From NCBI RefSeq assembly GCF_003111625.1, contig NZ_MZGS01000029.1, forward strand, positions 1-64,000: a DNA stretch of 64,000 bases, given 5' to 3'. Positions 44,724 through 52,700 of this stretch are shown piece by piece; within the stretch, counting starts at the first letter, position 1, and every line of letters starts with the position of its first letter. The notes below the pieces were generated by a model. It saw only the letters and a program-made list of their open reading frames with translations. It made no database searches and had not been told where the DNA came from. This stretch comes from Methanobrevibacter thaueri. Its GTDB lineage: Archaea; Methanobacteriota; Methanobacteria; Methanobacteriales; Methanobacteriaceae. A program made the translations under genes and the position numbers.

Positions 44724-45104
44724 ATGCCCCATCATTATTTAACTGTAGATTTTTTTAAGCTAATTTTTTTAGATTTGATTTAAATGTGAAATAATCAGAG
44801 AATCATATAATTAAAAATGTTAGAAATATGTTTCATACATTATTATTGAATCTAAATCGATAGGCATATAAATAGTAATTTATTCAACATTGATGAAAAA
44901 CAAAAATGATGAACCATGTTTACACTTAATAAAAAAATGAAAAATATCTTAAAGAGAATGCCAAATCATCAGAGATAGATGTACATTGCCATTTGAAAAA
45001 TTAGCATGTTAAAAACAATATTAAAAATAAATAAAAAAACAAGTAATTAAAATAACAGTCACCCCAGTAACCGTTAGTTTAATTATCTAAAAAATTAATA
45101 TAAA
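44724..45104. other. 380-bp AT-rich gap before the first ExbB/DUF2149 cassette
   Basis: No ORF longer than about 16 codons with a ribosome site was found. The last 50 bases hold the DUF2149 terminator hairpin and are shared with the second cassette. The rest shows no repeat or RNA structure that I recognise. Confidence 0.6.
45054..45075 (-). terminator. terminator after DUF2149 copy 1
   Basis: On the minus strand AACGGTTAC pairs with GTGACTGTT (9 pairs including two G-U) around a TGGG loop, followed by a T-rich run. The same hairpin occurs after copy 2 with a CGGG loop; the substitution in the loop leaves the stem intact. Confidence 0.65.
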
Positions 45105-45422
45105 CTACCCTTCGACCATGATGAGCTTGCCCGTCGACGGATCCTTATAAACCTTACCCATCTCGGTATAACCCTGACCTGAACTGTTACTGGTATCCGG
45201 AGCCTCATCCAACTGAGTGCCCTGATCAATCTCAGTAGTCTTCTGCTGCATCTGCTCCTGAATATTCTCACTTGGATCAATCATCGCCTGCATATTCCAG
45301 GAAATAATAACAAAAACCAGAAAACCAACAGCAATAACCAGCATAGCATCCACCAAGTTGGATGTTCCGGCCATCGGATCTTCCTCAACACGCTCACGCC
45401 TACGCTGTCTGCTTCTAACCAT
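45105..45422 (-). CDS. DUF2149 protein, ExbD/TolR-like (copy 1)
   Basis: The 105-residue protein has a basic N terminus (RSRQRRRERVEEDP) and one membrane helix (about 23-44, 'LVDAMLVIAVGFLVFVII') with an Asp in its first turn, then an outside domain of about 60 residues. The segment 'VDAMLVIAVGF' parallels 'IDVMLVLLIIF' of ExbD/TolR, where that Asp carries protons. It follows the ExbB-like gene by 5 bp, the same order as exbB-exbD. The protein is identical to copy 2. Function as a proton-driven partner is inference; in other methanogens DUF2149 accompanies MotA/ExbB homologues near CobN-like genes. Confidence 0.82.
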   Translation of the reverse strand: MVRSRQRRRERVEEDPMAGTSNLVDAMLVIAVGFLVFVIISWNMQAMIDPSENIQEQMQQKTTEIDQGTQLDEAPDTSNSSGQGYTEMGKVYKDPSTGKLIMVEG

Positions 45423-45427
45423 GGTAT

Positions 45428-46027
45428 CTACTCCATATAGTCAAGCACCGCATCAGACAATGCATCCAAATCAGCCAAAGCCTTATCACACCACTGCTTT
45501 CGAATCTTACCCAATACATAGCATAATGCACCGGAACCGATACCCACAATGGTTGTGTTAAAAGCAATTGTCAGGGATGATGCCAAAGTGTTAATGTCAC
45601 CAGCACCCAAAGCCGCAAGACCGGGACCCATAGGAATCAATGTACCCATCAAACCCAATGTCGGCCCTACACGGGTGATGACATCAGTCTTGTTCAAGGT
45701 CTTGTCAACACGCTCCTCTTCAACCTCAACGAGTCTTCTTGCCAAAGCCTCACGTGAGGACTTTTTCATGGTTGAAGAGTTGGCAATCTCAGAGAGCATA
45801 ACCTTCTGATTTGAGGGAATATTACTGTTTTTGATAATACTTTTAACCTCATCAATGGATGAGGCATTGTTAATCGCCCACATCATGTCACGAGTATCCC
45901 GGACTTTATGATTTTTGTTTTTAAAGTACTCGGCAATCACCTCCCCTAACAGGAACAATGAAAGAACCACAATAATCAAAAGAATAATCAATACAGGTAT
46001 GGAGAGGCTCTGTGAGATAATGTTCAT
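45428..46027 (-). CDS. MotA/TolQ/ExbB-like proton channel protein (copy 1, start disrupted)
   Basis: The longest frame gives 199 residues with three membrane helices (about 8-30, 120-145 and 155-180). The second region includes 'GPTLGLMGTLIPMGPGLAALG', the classic TolQ/ExbB signature. The normal start should be ATG 46068, which has GGAGG upstream, as in copy 2. Here the T tract after it has nine T instead of seven, putting that ATG out of frame (it ends at TGA about 14 codons later). The ATG at 46027 can still initiate a protein lacking the first 13 residues. Two residues differ from copy 2 (Ser for Pro, Met for Ile). Confidence 0.82.
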   Translation of the reverse strand: MNIISQSLSIPVLIILLIIVVLSLFLLGEVIAEYFKNKNHKVRDTRDMMWAINNASSIDEVKSIIKNSNIPSNQKVMLSEIANSSTMKKSSREALARRLVEVEEERVDKTLNKTDVITRVGPTLGLMGTLIPMGPGLAALGAGDINTLASSLTIAFNTTIVGIGSGALCYVLGKIRKQWCDKALADLDALSDAVLDYME

Positions 46028-46105
46028 CGCATCCGCAACGAAAGTGCCGCCAAAAAAAAAGAAAGCATTAATAAAAAAACCTCCATATTAATAGAAAAAA
46101 GAAAC

Positions 46106-46130
46106 GATAAGGAAAATTTTTCCCCTTATC
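46106..46130 (-). terminator. hairpin before ExbB-like copy 1
   Basis: GATAAGG (46106-46112) and CCTTATC (46124-46130) form a 7-bp stem. On the minus strand it is followed by GTTTCTTTTTTC. It overlaps the stop codon of the adhesin remnant and probably ended that gene. Confidence 0.55.
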
Positions 46131-46182
46131 TGATTACTACTTTGATTTTTTTAGTGACTGTCTTGTAGGTTTCCGCCACCTT
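46126..46182 (-). pseudogene. 3'-end remnant of an adhesin-like gene
   Basis: On the minus strand, reading into the TAA at 46128-46126, the codons spell KVAETYKTVTKKIKVVIR. This matches the C-terminal ends of the adhesin-like proteins at 55893 ('NKSYKATSKKIKLTVKK') and 61721 ('DATYKAVSKTSKIKVK'). The frame closes about 25 codons upstream at a TAG, so only the tail remains. It lies directly upstream of ExbB-like copy 1, where the 2000-residue adhesin lies relative to copy 2. Confidence 0.65.
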
Positions 46183-46299
46183 TGTTATTTGATAGTTGCG
46201 ACACTATCCTTTCGCCAAACCCTATCTTTTTAGACACAACCTAATATGTTACAACACTAATCAATCTTTAAACATATAGTTAAAATTAATTTAACCCAT

Positions 46300-47754
46300 T
46301 TATAATAATGAAAATGTCTTTATAGGAATATAAATGACATTATCATCTTTTGTTATGACCTCAGTTGTATTGGAGATTATTATTCCATAATCGGAACCAT
46401 ACTTGTTAATCGCTTTTGTGATTTGTCTTTTAGTTTTTTCCCCAAGACCGACTTCAATAGGTATCGGATTTTCAAATCCTTTTTTAATTAGAAAATCTAC
46501 CGTATTTTTACCATAATCGAAAAAAACATCAAATTTAAAATAATTTTCATTATTCATTGCATTAAACAATGCTGATGCTACAAGATTTTCAACCAATATT
46601 CCCTCATAATCTTCCTTTTTCATTGAAGAAAAACCGAAGTGAAAATTTATGGCATGCCTAATGCTTGAATTAGCAAAATAATAATTCCATGATTTTTTCA
46701 CACGACCTCCAGGACTGACATAAGGTTCATAATGAAATATCAACTGTGTTTTTTCCAATAGTCTAAGCAACGAATTAACTGTACTTTTATTTGTATTTGC
46801 ACTTTGGGCCAATGTGGCCTGGGATACCTCTCCGGGAAATTTTTGCGCTAAAAACTGCAATAAACGAAGGGAATGGTCTTCACTATCTTTCGTGATGTTT
46901 CTTATTGTTCCCAAATCTTTTGTAACTATGGTATCCACAGATTCATAGAGTTTTTCACAGGCTTTCCTTTCTGTTTTTTCATGCATTACAGATGGAAATC
47001 CTCCAAATTTAAAATATTTATCCCAATCATTAGAGGTATAATTTTTAAGACCCATTAAATCCATATTTATTTTCTGCTCCAGTTCACAGGATTTGTCAAT
47101 TTCAGATGTAAAAAGCAGATTGAACAATTCATTTGAAATGCTTCCAGTATCATAATTATATTTTAATTTCAAATGCTGTGAATAATTTAATGGAAAAATA
47201 GAATTTCTTATCATTCTTCTTTTAGCTTCATTTTCATATTCTAATTTTAAAGCTGATGATCCGGTGAAAATCATGAATATTTTTTTACTTTGATCATATA
47301 TTATTTTTCCCGCCATTGACCAATCCTTATCAAAGTGAGCCTCATCAATTAAAAGAAATAATTCCTTATTAATAGTTCTTGGAGTTAAATGATGAAATTC
47401 ATCCAGATAAAACTCTATCGTGTCTAAAATATCGCATTTTGTTATTTTATTGATTTGGTCGCATGATATATACAAGATTTGATTTTGATTAATGTTTTTT
47501 GTTTTTAACAGATATTCATAGACTTGATATAAAATTGTTGTTTTTCCAACACCCCTCAATCCCGGCAAAACAATAAAACGATTAATATTGTCCCCCTCTA
47601 AAAAATCATCAATGACTTTGGTTATATCTTTAAAGTCATTTCTATGGTTAAATGCTTCATTATGGTAACTTAATTCTTCATCTAATATCAAGGGCATTTC
47701 AGTTGTTTGCTTTTGAAGGTAATTTCGCATTGAATTTTTTTCATCAGAATTCAT
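46300..47754 (-). CDS. AAA+ ATPase with DUF4143-type C terminus
   Basis: The 484-residue protein has an ATPase domain with Walker A 'LPGLRGVGKTTILYQVYEY' (about 59-70), Walker B 'LFLLIDEAHFD' and sensor 'MIFTGSSALKLE'. A winged helix and a DUF4143-like nuclease-fold end ('VENLVASALFNAM', 'DFLIKKGFENPIPIEVGLG') follow. Such genes move often and are abundant in archaea; role unknown. It sits with the truncated gene at 47866 between the two duplicated cassettes and is probably an insertion relative to the ancestral cassette. Confidence 0.83.
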   Translation of the reverse strand: MNSDEKNSMRNYLQKQTTEMPLILDEELSYHNEAFNHRNDFKDITKVIDDFLEGDNINRFIVLPGLRGVGKTTILYQVYEYLLKTKNINQNQILYISCDQINKITKCDILDTIEFYLDEFHHLTPRTINKELFLLIDEAHFDKDWSMAGKIIYDQSKKIFMIFTGSSALKLEYENEAKRRMIRNSIFPLNYSQHLKLKYNYDTGSISNELFNLLFTSEIDKSCELEQKINMDLMGLKNYTSNDWDKYFKFGGFPSVMHEKTERKACEKLYESVDTIVTKDLGTIRNITKDSEDHSLRLLQFLAQKFPGEVSQATLAQSANTNKSTVNSLLRLLEKTQLIFHYEPYVSPGGRVKKSWNYYFANSSIRHAINFHFGFSSMKKEDYEGILVENLVASALFNAMNNENYFKFDVFFDYGKNTVDFLIKKGFENPIPIEVGLGEKTKRQITKAINKYGSDYGIIISNTTEVITKDDNVIYIPIKTFSLL

Positions 47755-47865
47755 AAATTTTATCCTCCCACAAATTAATTATAAATTATTAATTATTATA
47801 TTGGTCGTTCATATATAAATATATGATTAATATAATAATCGATAATATATAAATGATTGATTATT

Positions 47866-48333
47866 TTAATATTTGATCTTAAAGAAAATCGTAAAGATAA
47901 TATCTTTATATTCATCAAAGACATCTAAACCGGAATTGTTAATTAACCAATCACCAATTGTATTTTCATTATAATCGTTAATTTCGTTTGTCATGTGGTC
48001 TGTAAATACTTCAATTTTCTTTTGAAGAGACATCATAACCATATCATTCTTTTGAGGCTCATTTTCAAGATATTCTTTGAATTTGTCTCTAAAATCATCA
48101 ACACTGTTGAGATCTTCATTCCTCATTTGTTCTCGAAAATCCTTGATTAAAGTTTCAAATGGAATAGTGATGAAATTTGCATTGTTATATATCATAATCC
48201 CCATAGGCGGATTTTTAGACAACATGAACAACTTATTAACCCCTTCATATGTTTTATTTCCATTTACTGTAACAACACTATCAGCAGCCATTGCAACTGC
48301 ACTTGGAGTCATAATCAGCACTTCCGAAGTCAT
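47866..48333 (-). CDS. N-terminal-nucleophile hydrolase-like protein, apparently truncated
   Basis: About 155 residues from ATG 48333, which has GGAGGTG 8 nt upstream; the frame continues 12 codons further. 'MTSEVLIMTPSAVAMAADSVVTV' and 'KLFMLSKNPPMGIMIYNNANF' resemble proteasome/HslV-like Ntn folds and a widespread family of unknown function whose members are, as I recall, nearer 300 residues. The C terminus ends in 'FTIFFKIKY', which looks like frame-shifted or fused sequence. Likely a decaying gene. Confidence 0.55.
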   Translation of the reverse strand: MTSEVLIMTPSAVAMAADSVVTVNGNKTYEGVNKLFMLSKNPPMGIMIYNNANFITIPFETLIKDFREQMRNEDLNSVDDFRDKFKEYLENEPQKNDMVMMSLQKKIEVFTDHMTNEINDYNENTIGDWLINNSGLDVFDEYKDIIFTIFFKIKY

Positions 48334-48508
48334 ATGAATAACACCTCCATTTATATTAATAACTAGCATTGAATATGTTTTTTGACAATTATTAACATTG
48401 CCAAACTGCGACTAGGCACAAAAACACAAATATGCTCATATCACATGATGAAAAAACATGAATCCCAAAAAACAAATACAAATAAATAAAAAAACAAGTA
48501 ATTAAAAT

Positions 48509-48530
48509 AACAGTCACCCCGGTAACCGTT
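48509..48530 (-). terminator. terminator after DUF2149 copy 2
   Basis: Same 9-pair stem as at 45054-45075, with loop CGGG, followed on the minus strand by a T-rich run. Confidence 0.65.
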
Positions 48531-48559
48531 AGTTTAATTATAGAAAAAATTAATATAAA

Positions 48560-48877
48560 CTATCCTTCGACCATGATGAGCTTGCCCGTCGATGGATCCT
48601 TATAAACCTTACCCATCTCGGTATAACCCTGACCTGAACTGTTGCTGGTATCCGGAGCCTCATCCAACTGAGTGCCCTGATCAATTTCAGTGGTTTTCTG
48701 CTGCATCTGCTCCTGAATATTCTCGCTTGGATCAATCATCGCCTGCATATTCCATGAGATAATGACAAAAACCAGAAACCCAACAGCAATAACCAGCATC
48801 GCATCCACCAGGTTGGATGTTCCGGCCATCGGATCTTCCTCAACACGCTCACGTCTACGCTGTCTGCTTCTAACCAT
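48560..48877 (-). CDS. DUF2149 protein, ExbD/TolR-like (copy 2)
   Basis: The 105 residues are identical to copy 1 at 45105-45422 despite several silent base differences. Layout: basic N terminus, one membrane helix with an early Asp, extracytoplasmic tail. It follows the ExbB-like gene by 5 bp. Identity at the protein level with differences at the DNA level suggests selection on the sequence after duplication, or conversion followed by silent drift. Confidence 0.82.
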   Translation of the reverse strand: MVRSRQRRRERVEEDPMAGTSNLVDAMLVIAVGFLVFVIISWNMQAMIDPSENIQEQMQQKTTEIDQGTQLDEAPDTSNSSGQGYTEMGKVYKDPSTGKLIMVEG

Positions 48878-48882
48878 GGTAT

Positions 48883-49521
48883 CTACTCCATATAGTCAAG
48901 CACCGCATCAGACAATGCATCCAAATCAGCCAAGGCCTTATCGCACCACTGCTTTCTGATTTTTCCAAGCACATAGCATAATGCACCGGAACCGATACCC
49001 ACAATGGTTGTGTTAAAAGCAATTGTCAGGGATGATGCCAAAGTGTTAATGTCACCAGCACCCAAAGCCGCAAGACCGGGACCCATAGGAATCAAAGTAC
49101 CCATCAAACCCAAAGTCGGCCCTACACGGGTGATGACATCAGTCTTGTTCAAAGTCTTATCCACACGCTCCTCTTCAACCTCAACGAGTCTACGGGCTAG
49201 AGCCTCACGTGAGGATTTTTTCATGGTTGAAGAGTTAGCAATCTCTGAGAGTATAACCTTCTGATTTGAGGGAATATTACTGTTTTTGATAATACTTTTA
49301 ACCTCATCAATGGATGGGGCATTGTTAATCGCCCACATCATATCACGAGTATCCCTGACTTTATGATTTTTGTTTTTAAAGTACTCGGCAATCACCTCAC
49401 CCAATAAAAAGAGTGAAAGAACCACAATAATCAAAAGAATAATCAATACCGGTATTGACAGGCTCTGTGAGATAATGTTCATCGCATCTGCAATGAAAGT
49501 GTCACCAAAAAAAGAAAGCAT
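48883..49521 (-). CDS. MotA/TolQ/ExbB-like proton channel protein (copy 2, intact)
   Basis: The 212-residue protein starts at ATG 49521 with GGAGG 10 nt upstream. 'MLSFFGDTFIADAMNIISQSL' begins the N-terminal segment that copy 1 lacks in frame. Three membrane helices and the ExbB signature 'GPTLGLMGTLIPMGPG' are present; a cytoplasmic loop of about 80 residues lies between helices 1 and 2, as in TolQ/ExbB. It probably assembles with DUF2149 into a PMF-driven channel complex in the cytoplasmic membrane. Confidence 0.87.
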   Translation of the reverse strand: MLSFFGDTFIADAMNIISQSLSIPVLIILLIIVVLSLFLLGEVIAEYFKNKNHKVRDTRDMMWAINNAPSIDEVKSIIKNSNIPSNQKVILSEIANSSTMKKSSREALARRLVEVEEERVDKTLNKTDVITRVGPTLGLMGTLIPMGPGLAALGAGDINTLASSLTIAFNTTIVGIGSGALCYVLGKIRKQWCDKALADLDALSDAVLDYME

Positions 49522-49551
49522 TAATAAAAAACCTCCTATTAATAAAAAAAA

Positions 49552-49567
49552 GAGGGGAAAACCCCTC
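49552..49567 (-). terminator. hairpin plus T8 upstream of ExbB-like copy 2
   Basis: GAGGGG (49552-49557), loop AAAA, CCCCTC (49562-49567). On the minus strand eight T follow. It lies between the giant adhesin and the ExbB-like gene and may attenuate rather than block read-through. Confidence 0.65.
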
Positions 49568-49613
49568 GATTTATTTTTCGTGTTTAAATTTTTTCATTTA
49601 GCATATAAAAAAA

Positions 49614-49634
49614 CCAGACATGGAATATGTCCAG
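49614..49634 (-). terminator. terminator after the giant adhesin gene
   Basis: On the minus strand CTGGACAT and ATGTCTGG pair over 8 bp (two G-U) around ATTCC, followed by TTTTTTTATATG. A further hairpin at 49671-49697 (GATTCC/GGAATC with extra C/G pairs) lies closer to the stop. Confidence 0.6.
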
Positions 49635-49732
49635 CATTTTTAAGGAGAAAAACATATCCAATTCAACAGTCCCAGATTCCACTTATGGGAATCCGGGGGA
49701 AAGACCAAAACTAATCTTTCTCTCTACAATAT

Positions 49733-52700
49733 TTAAATTTCATCACCATCATCATCTTTGCGTTTCCTGTAAGCATAACCACAAAGGACAATGCAGGAAA
49801 ACAACACGACAGCTAGAACAAATTTCCAATTACTATCATCTATATTAATAACTTTTTTTACTTCGTATGCATTAACAGATTCCGGAACCTCACCAGATTC
49901 AGAACCACCTTCAACAGACTCAGAATCACCACTAGCAGCAGCCTCAACACCAATAGACGGAGAAGTTCCAGTGTTGCTTTGAACTGTGGAAACATCACCT
50001 TCCACTTCACCTTCACGACCATTCAAATCAGAACCACCATGACCACTGGAACCATGACCATTACCTGACCCCTGACCGTTACCGGTACCGGTACCATAAC
50101 CGTTACCAGCATTGGAATTTCCACTACCAGTAAACCTTTTAATCATATCAGCAATGCTTGGAGCCTTAGGATTAGGATTGTCAATCGCCTCACCAGCCTC
50201 ATAACCCGGATCATGGTCACGATTAGAAGACGAATAACCCTCCGCTATAGGAGTATTCCAAGAAATGGACTTCTTGATTTCCGCCGAAATCTTAGCGGTA
50301 ATAGTGGTAATCGATGACGCCACATCAAAAGTCGCAACCGCCTGATTGTCAATGAACTTAACAGTCTGAGTGTATCTGCCGGCAGTGAAAGTCACATCAA
50401 AAGCCGGAATCTCAGAGAGAAACTCACCGGTACGCATATTCTGCAATCTCAAACGATAAGATGAATCACCAATACGATCAAGGACAAGATTCACAAAACC
50501 TTCCTGATAGTGTGTTGCACCGCTTGTCAACCAATGATATGAATCAGACCCGTCCATCAGGTTGTAGCCATAACCGTCACAACCACTTTGGATAGGAGTG
50601 CTTGTCTTACGTGATTCCCATGCACGATGCTCAACAAGAACACAAACATTGTTTTCAATATGAACCTCACCATGGAAATTGCTTGCAAGCTCAAACACCT
50701 GAATAGCATTATCATACTGAGCATACAAATCGGTTGTATGGCGGAAATTATAGAACAAGTCATATTCACGACCGCTTTCCGGCTCACCTTCATGAGAGTG
50801 AATCTTCCAAATCAGATTGCTCAACACTTCAACATCCTCACTGTAACCGTTGAAGTTGATACCCATAAAACAGCCTTCAATACGATTATGAGTAACATTC
50901 AAACCAATATACCTGCCTGACAGATATATTGCATCACCAATGCCCTCATAAATAACATTATTGTCAACAAGAGTATTCTTATTGGTATTTTTAAAATACA
51001 ATCCGAAATAACCGTAATTGATGGTATTGTTGACTATCCTCGTATTTTCATTACCATCCAAAAGGATATTATTGGCCTCAGAGAAATACGGATCAACACC
51101 ATTATTCTCAAGCAAAGAATTGCTGATGACAGTACCACTTGTACCTTTAAGATAAACTCCGTTTTTAGTACTGTTCACAACACTTACCCTGTCGATTACA
51201 GTATCCTTTGAACCGGTAACCTGAATTCCATTAGTGGAATTGACGATTTGAGTATCCTTAACGACAACATTCTCACCATTACTAATCGCCACACCATTAT
51301 CACCGGATATGATGGAATTTATTATCTTCACATTGCTTGCGCTGTTGATTAAAACCCCATCAGCACCATTTTCAATAGTGAACCCGTTGATGGTAGTGTT
51401 ATCGGCATTGATTGTGAAAACCGGCTGAACACTGTTTCCCACCAACCTTGTGTTCACATTAGTGATAATGTTTAAAGGCTTGTTGATGGTGAAATTGGCA
51501 CCATACAATACCGGATAATCGAAAACAAATTTGGAATAGGGTTCCGCATTATCCAACAACTCCTGAATCATCTGAATCAAAGTGGAATTGACCCTATCAT
51601 TAACATTAATGGCATCAGTGATGTTGAAAGTCAATGAAGTGACCCTGCCGTAATTATTTGACAGGTCAACAGCAACAGCATTCAACACAGTATACGATTC
51701 AATGTCAACAGGTTCAATATACATTCTTCTGGTGGAACTGTTCATTGGATTGGAACCGTCAACAGTATAGTAAATAATGTATTCGTCAGAATCATCACGG
51801 GAAGACAATGTTACAGTCTGAGTGGATGGGAAAACACCACCTGAAGTTACAGTATTGTTGATGTATGCAGTTACCGGAGCAGGAGGAGTAATGTCATATG
51901 AAACAACTTCAATGGTAGTGTTACGAGCAAGATTAACACCATCATGCTCAACCACCAACTCCACACGATACCTGCCAGGTTCTCCATACATGTGTTGCGG
52001 ATTCTGCTCAGTTGAATAATAACCATCACCAAAAGACCAGAAATAACTGTTATTGCCCTTAGTCGACAAATCAGTAAACTGGATAGTACGTTCAGTTCCA
52101 TCAACATGACTATAAGTGAATTCAGCAGCAATATCATTAAAAGCATAAATTCCCTGAATGGTAGTTACAATTAAAGTGCCATCATCCGTAAGAGTTGGAC
52201 TGGAAACACTGAAAGCACCACCATACTTGGAAGGAATACTATAACTCCACAACAACTCACCATCCAAAGATATTGCATACACAGTACTGTTACCAGACAA
52301 ATAAATCACTGAATCATTACTGATTAATGGAGAGCTTAATGAAAGACTAGTGGTTTTCAAAGCTTTAAACCATAATTGATTACCATCACTTGCATTAAGC
52401 GCATACAAACCAGAAGTCCCAGACACATATAAAACACCATTATATACAGTTGGAGTTCCAGAAGCCCCTGAAACACGTTTATGCCAAGCATGAGTACCAT
52501 TAAAATAATAAGCAGAAACTGCATAATGATCCACAATATAAATAAACTTATCATCACGACTCAATGAAGCATAATAACCAGAACCAACAACAAAATTGGC
52601 AGGATTACCACTTATCACATTAAGGGCCTCTTCATCACCAATAGTCAAATATACTCCAAATTTTAACGATCCATCAACATTAACACCAAATAAATAATTA

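Larger units (their letters stand above)
45030..46090 (-). repeat. duplicated cassette copy 1 (DUF2149 + ExbB-like + flanks)
   Basis: From the TTTTAATTACTTG tail and terminator through DUF2149, the ExbB-like gene and its leader, this segment matches 48483-49545 almost base for base. Differences seen by eye are scattered substitutions, mostly silent, and a T9 tract in place of T7. A recent duplication or gene conversion explains the identity. The intervening 2.4 kb is unrelated. Confidence 0.85.
48483..49545 (-). repeat. duplicated cassette copy 2 (DUF2149 + ExbB-like + flanks)
   Basis: Near-identical partner of 45030-46090. Here the ExbB-like gene has an intact start (T7 tract), and the segment lies directly downstream of the giant adhesin gene. 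Confidence 0.85.

Noticed and set aside
45105-49545. Zorya-like defence system for the ExbB/DUF2149 pair
   Set aside because: ZorA has a long coiled-coil tail and ZorB a peptidoglycan-binding domain; neither is present, and no ZorC/D/E-like genes are nearby. The AAA+ ATPase is of the DUF4143 type.
49615-49848. Plus-strand ORFs with the run HHHHH near 49740
   Set aside because: They are antisense to the C-terminal tail of the giant adhesin (DDDGDEI) and have no ribosome site; the His run is the complement of Asp codons.
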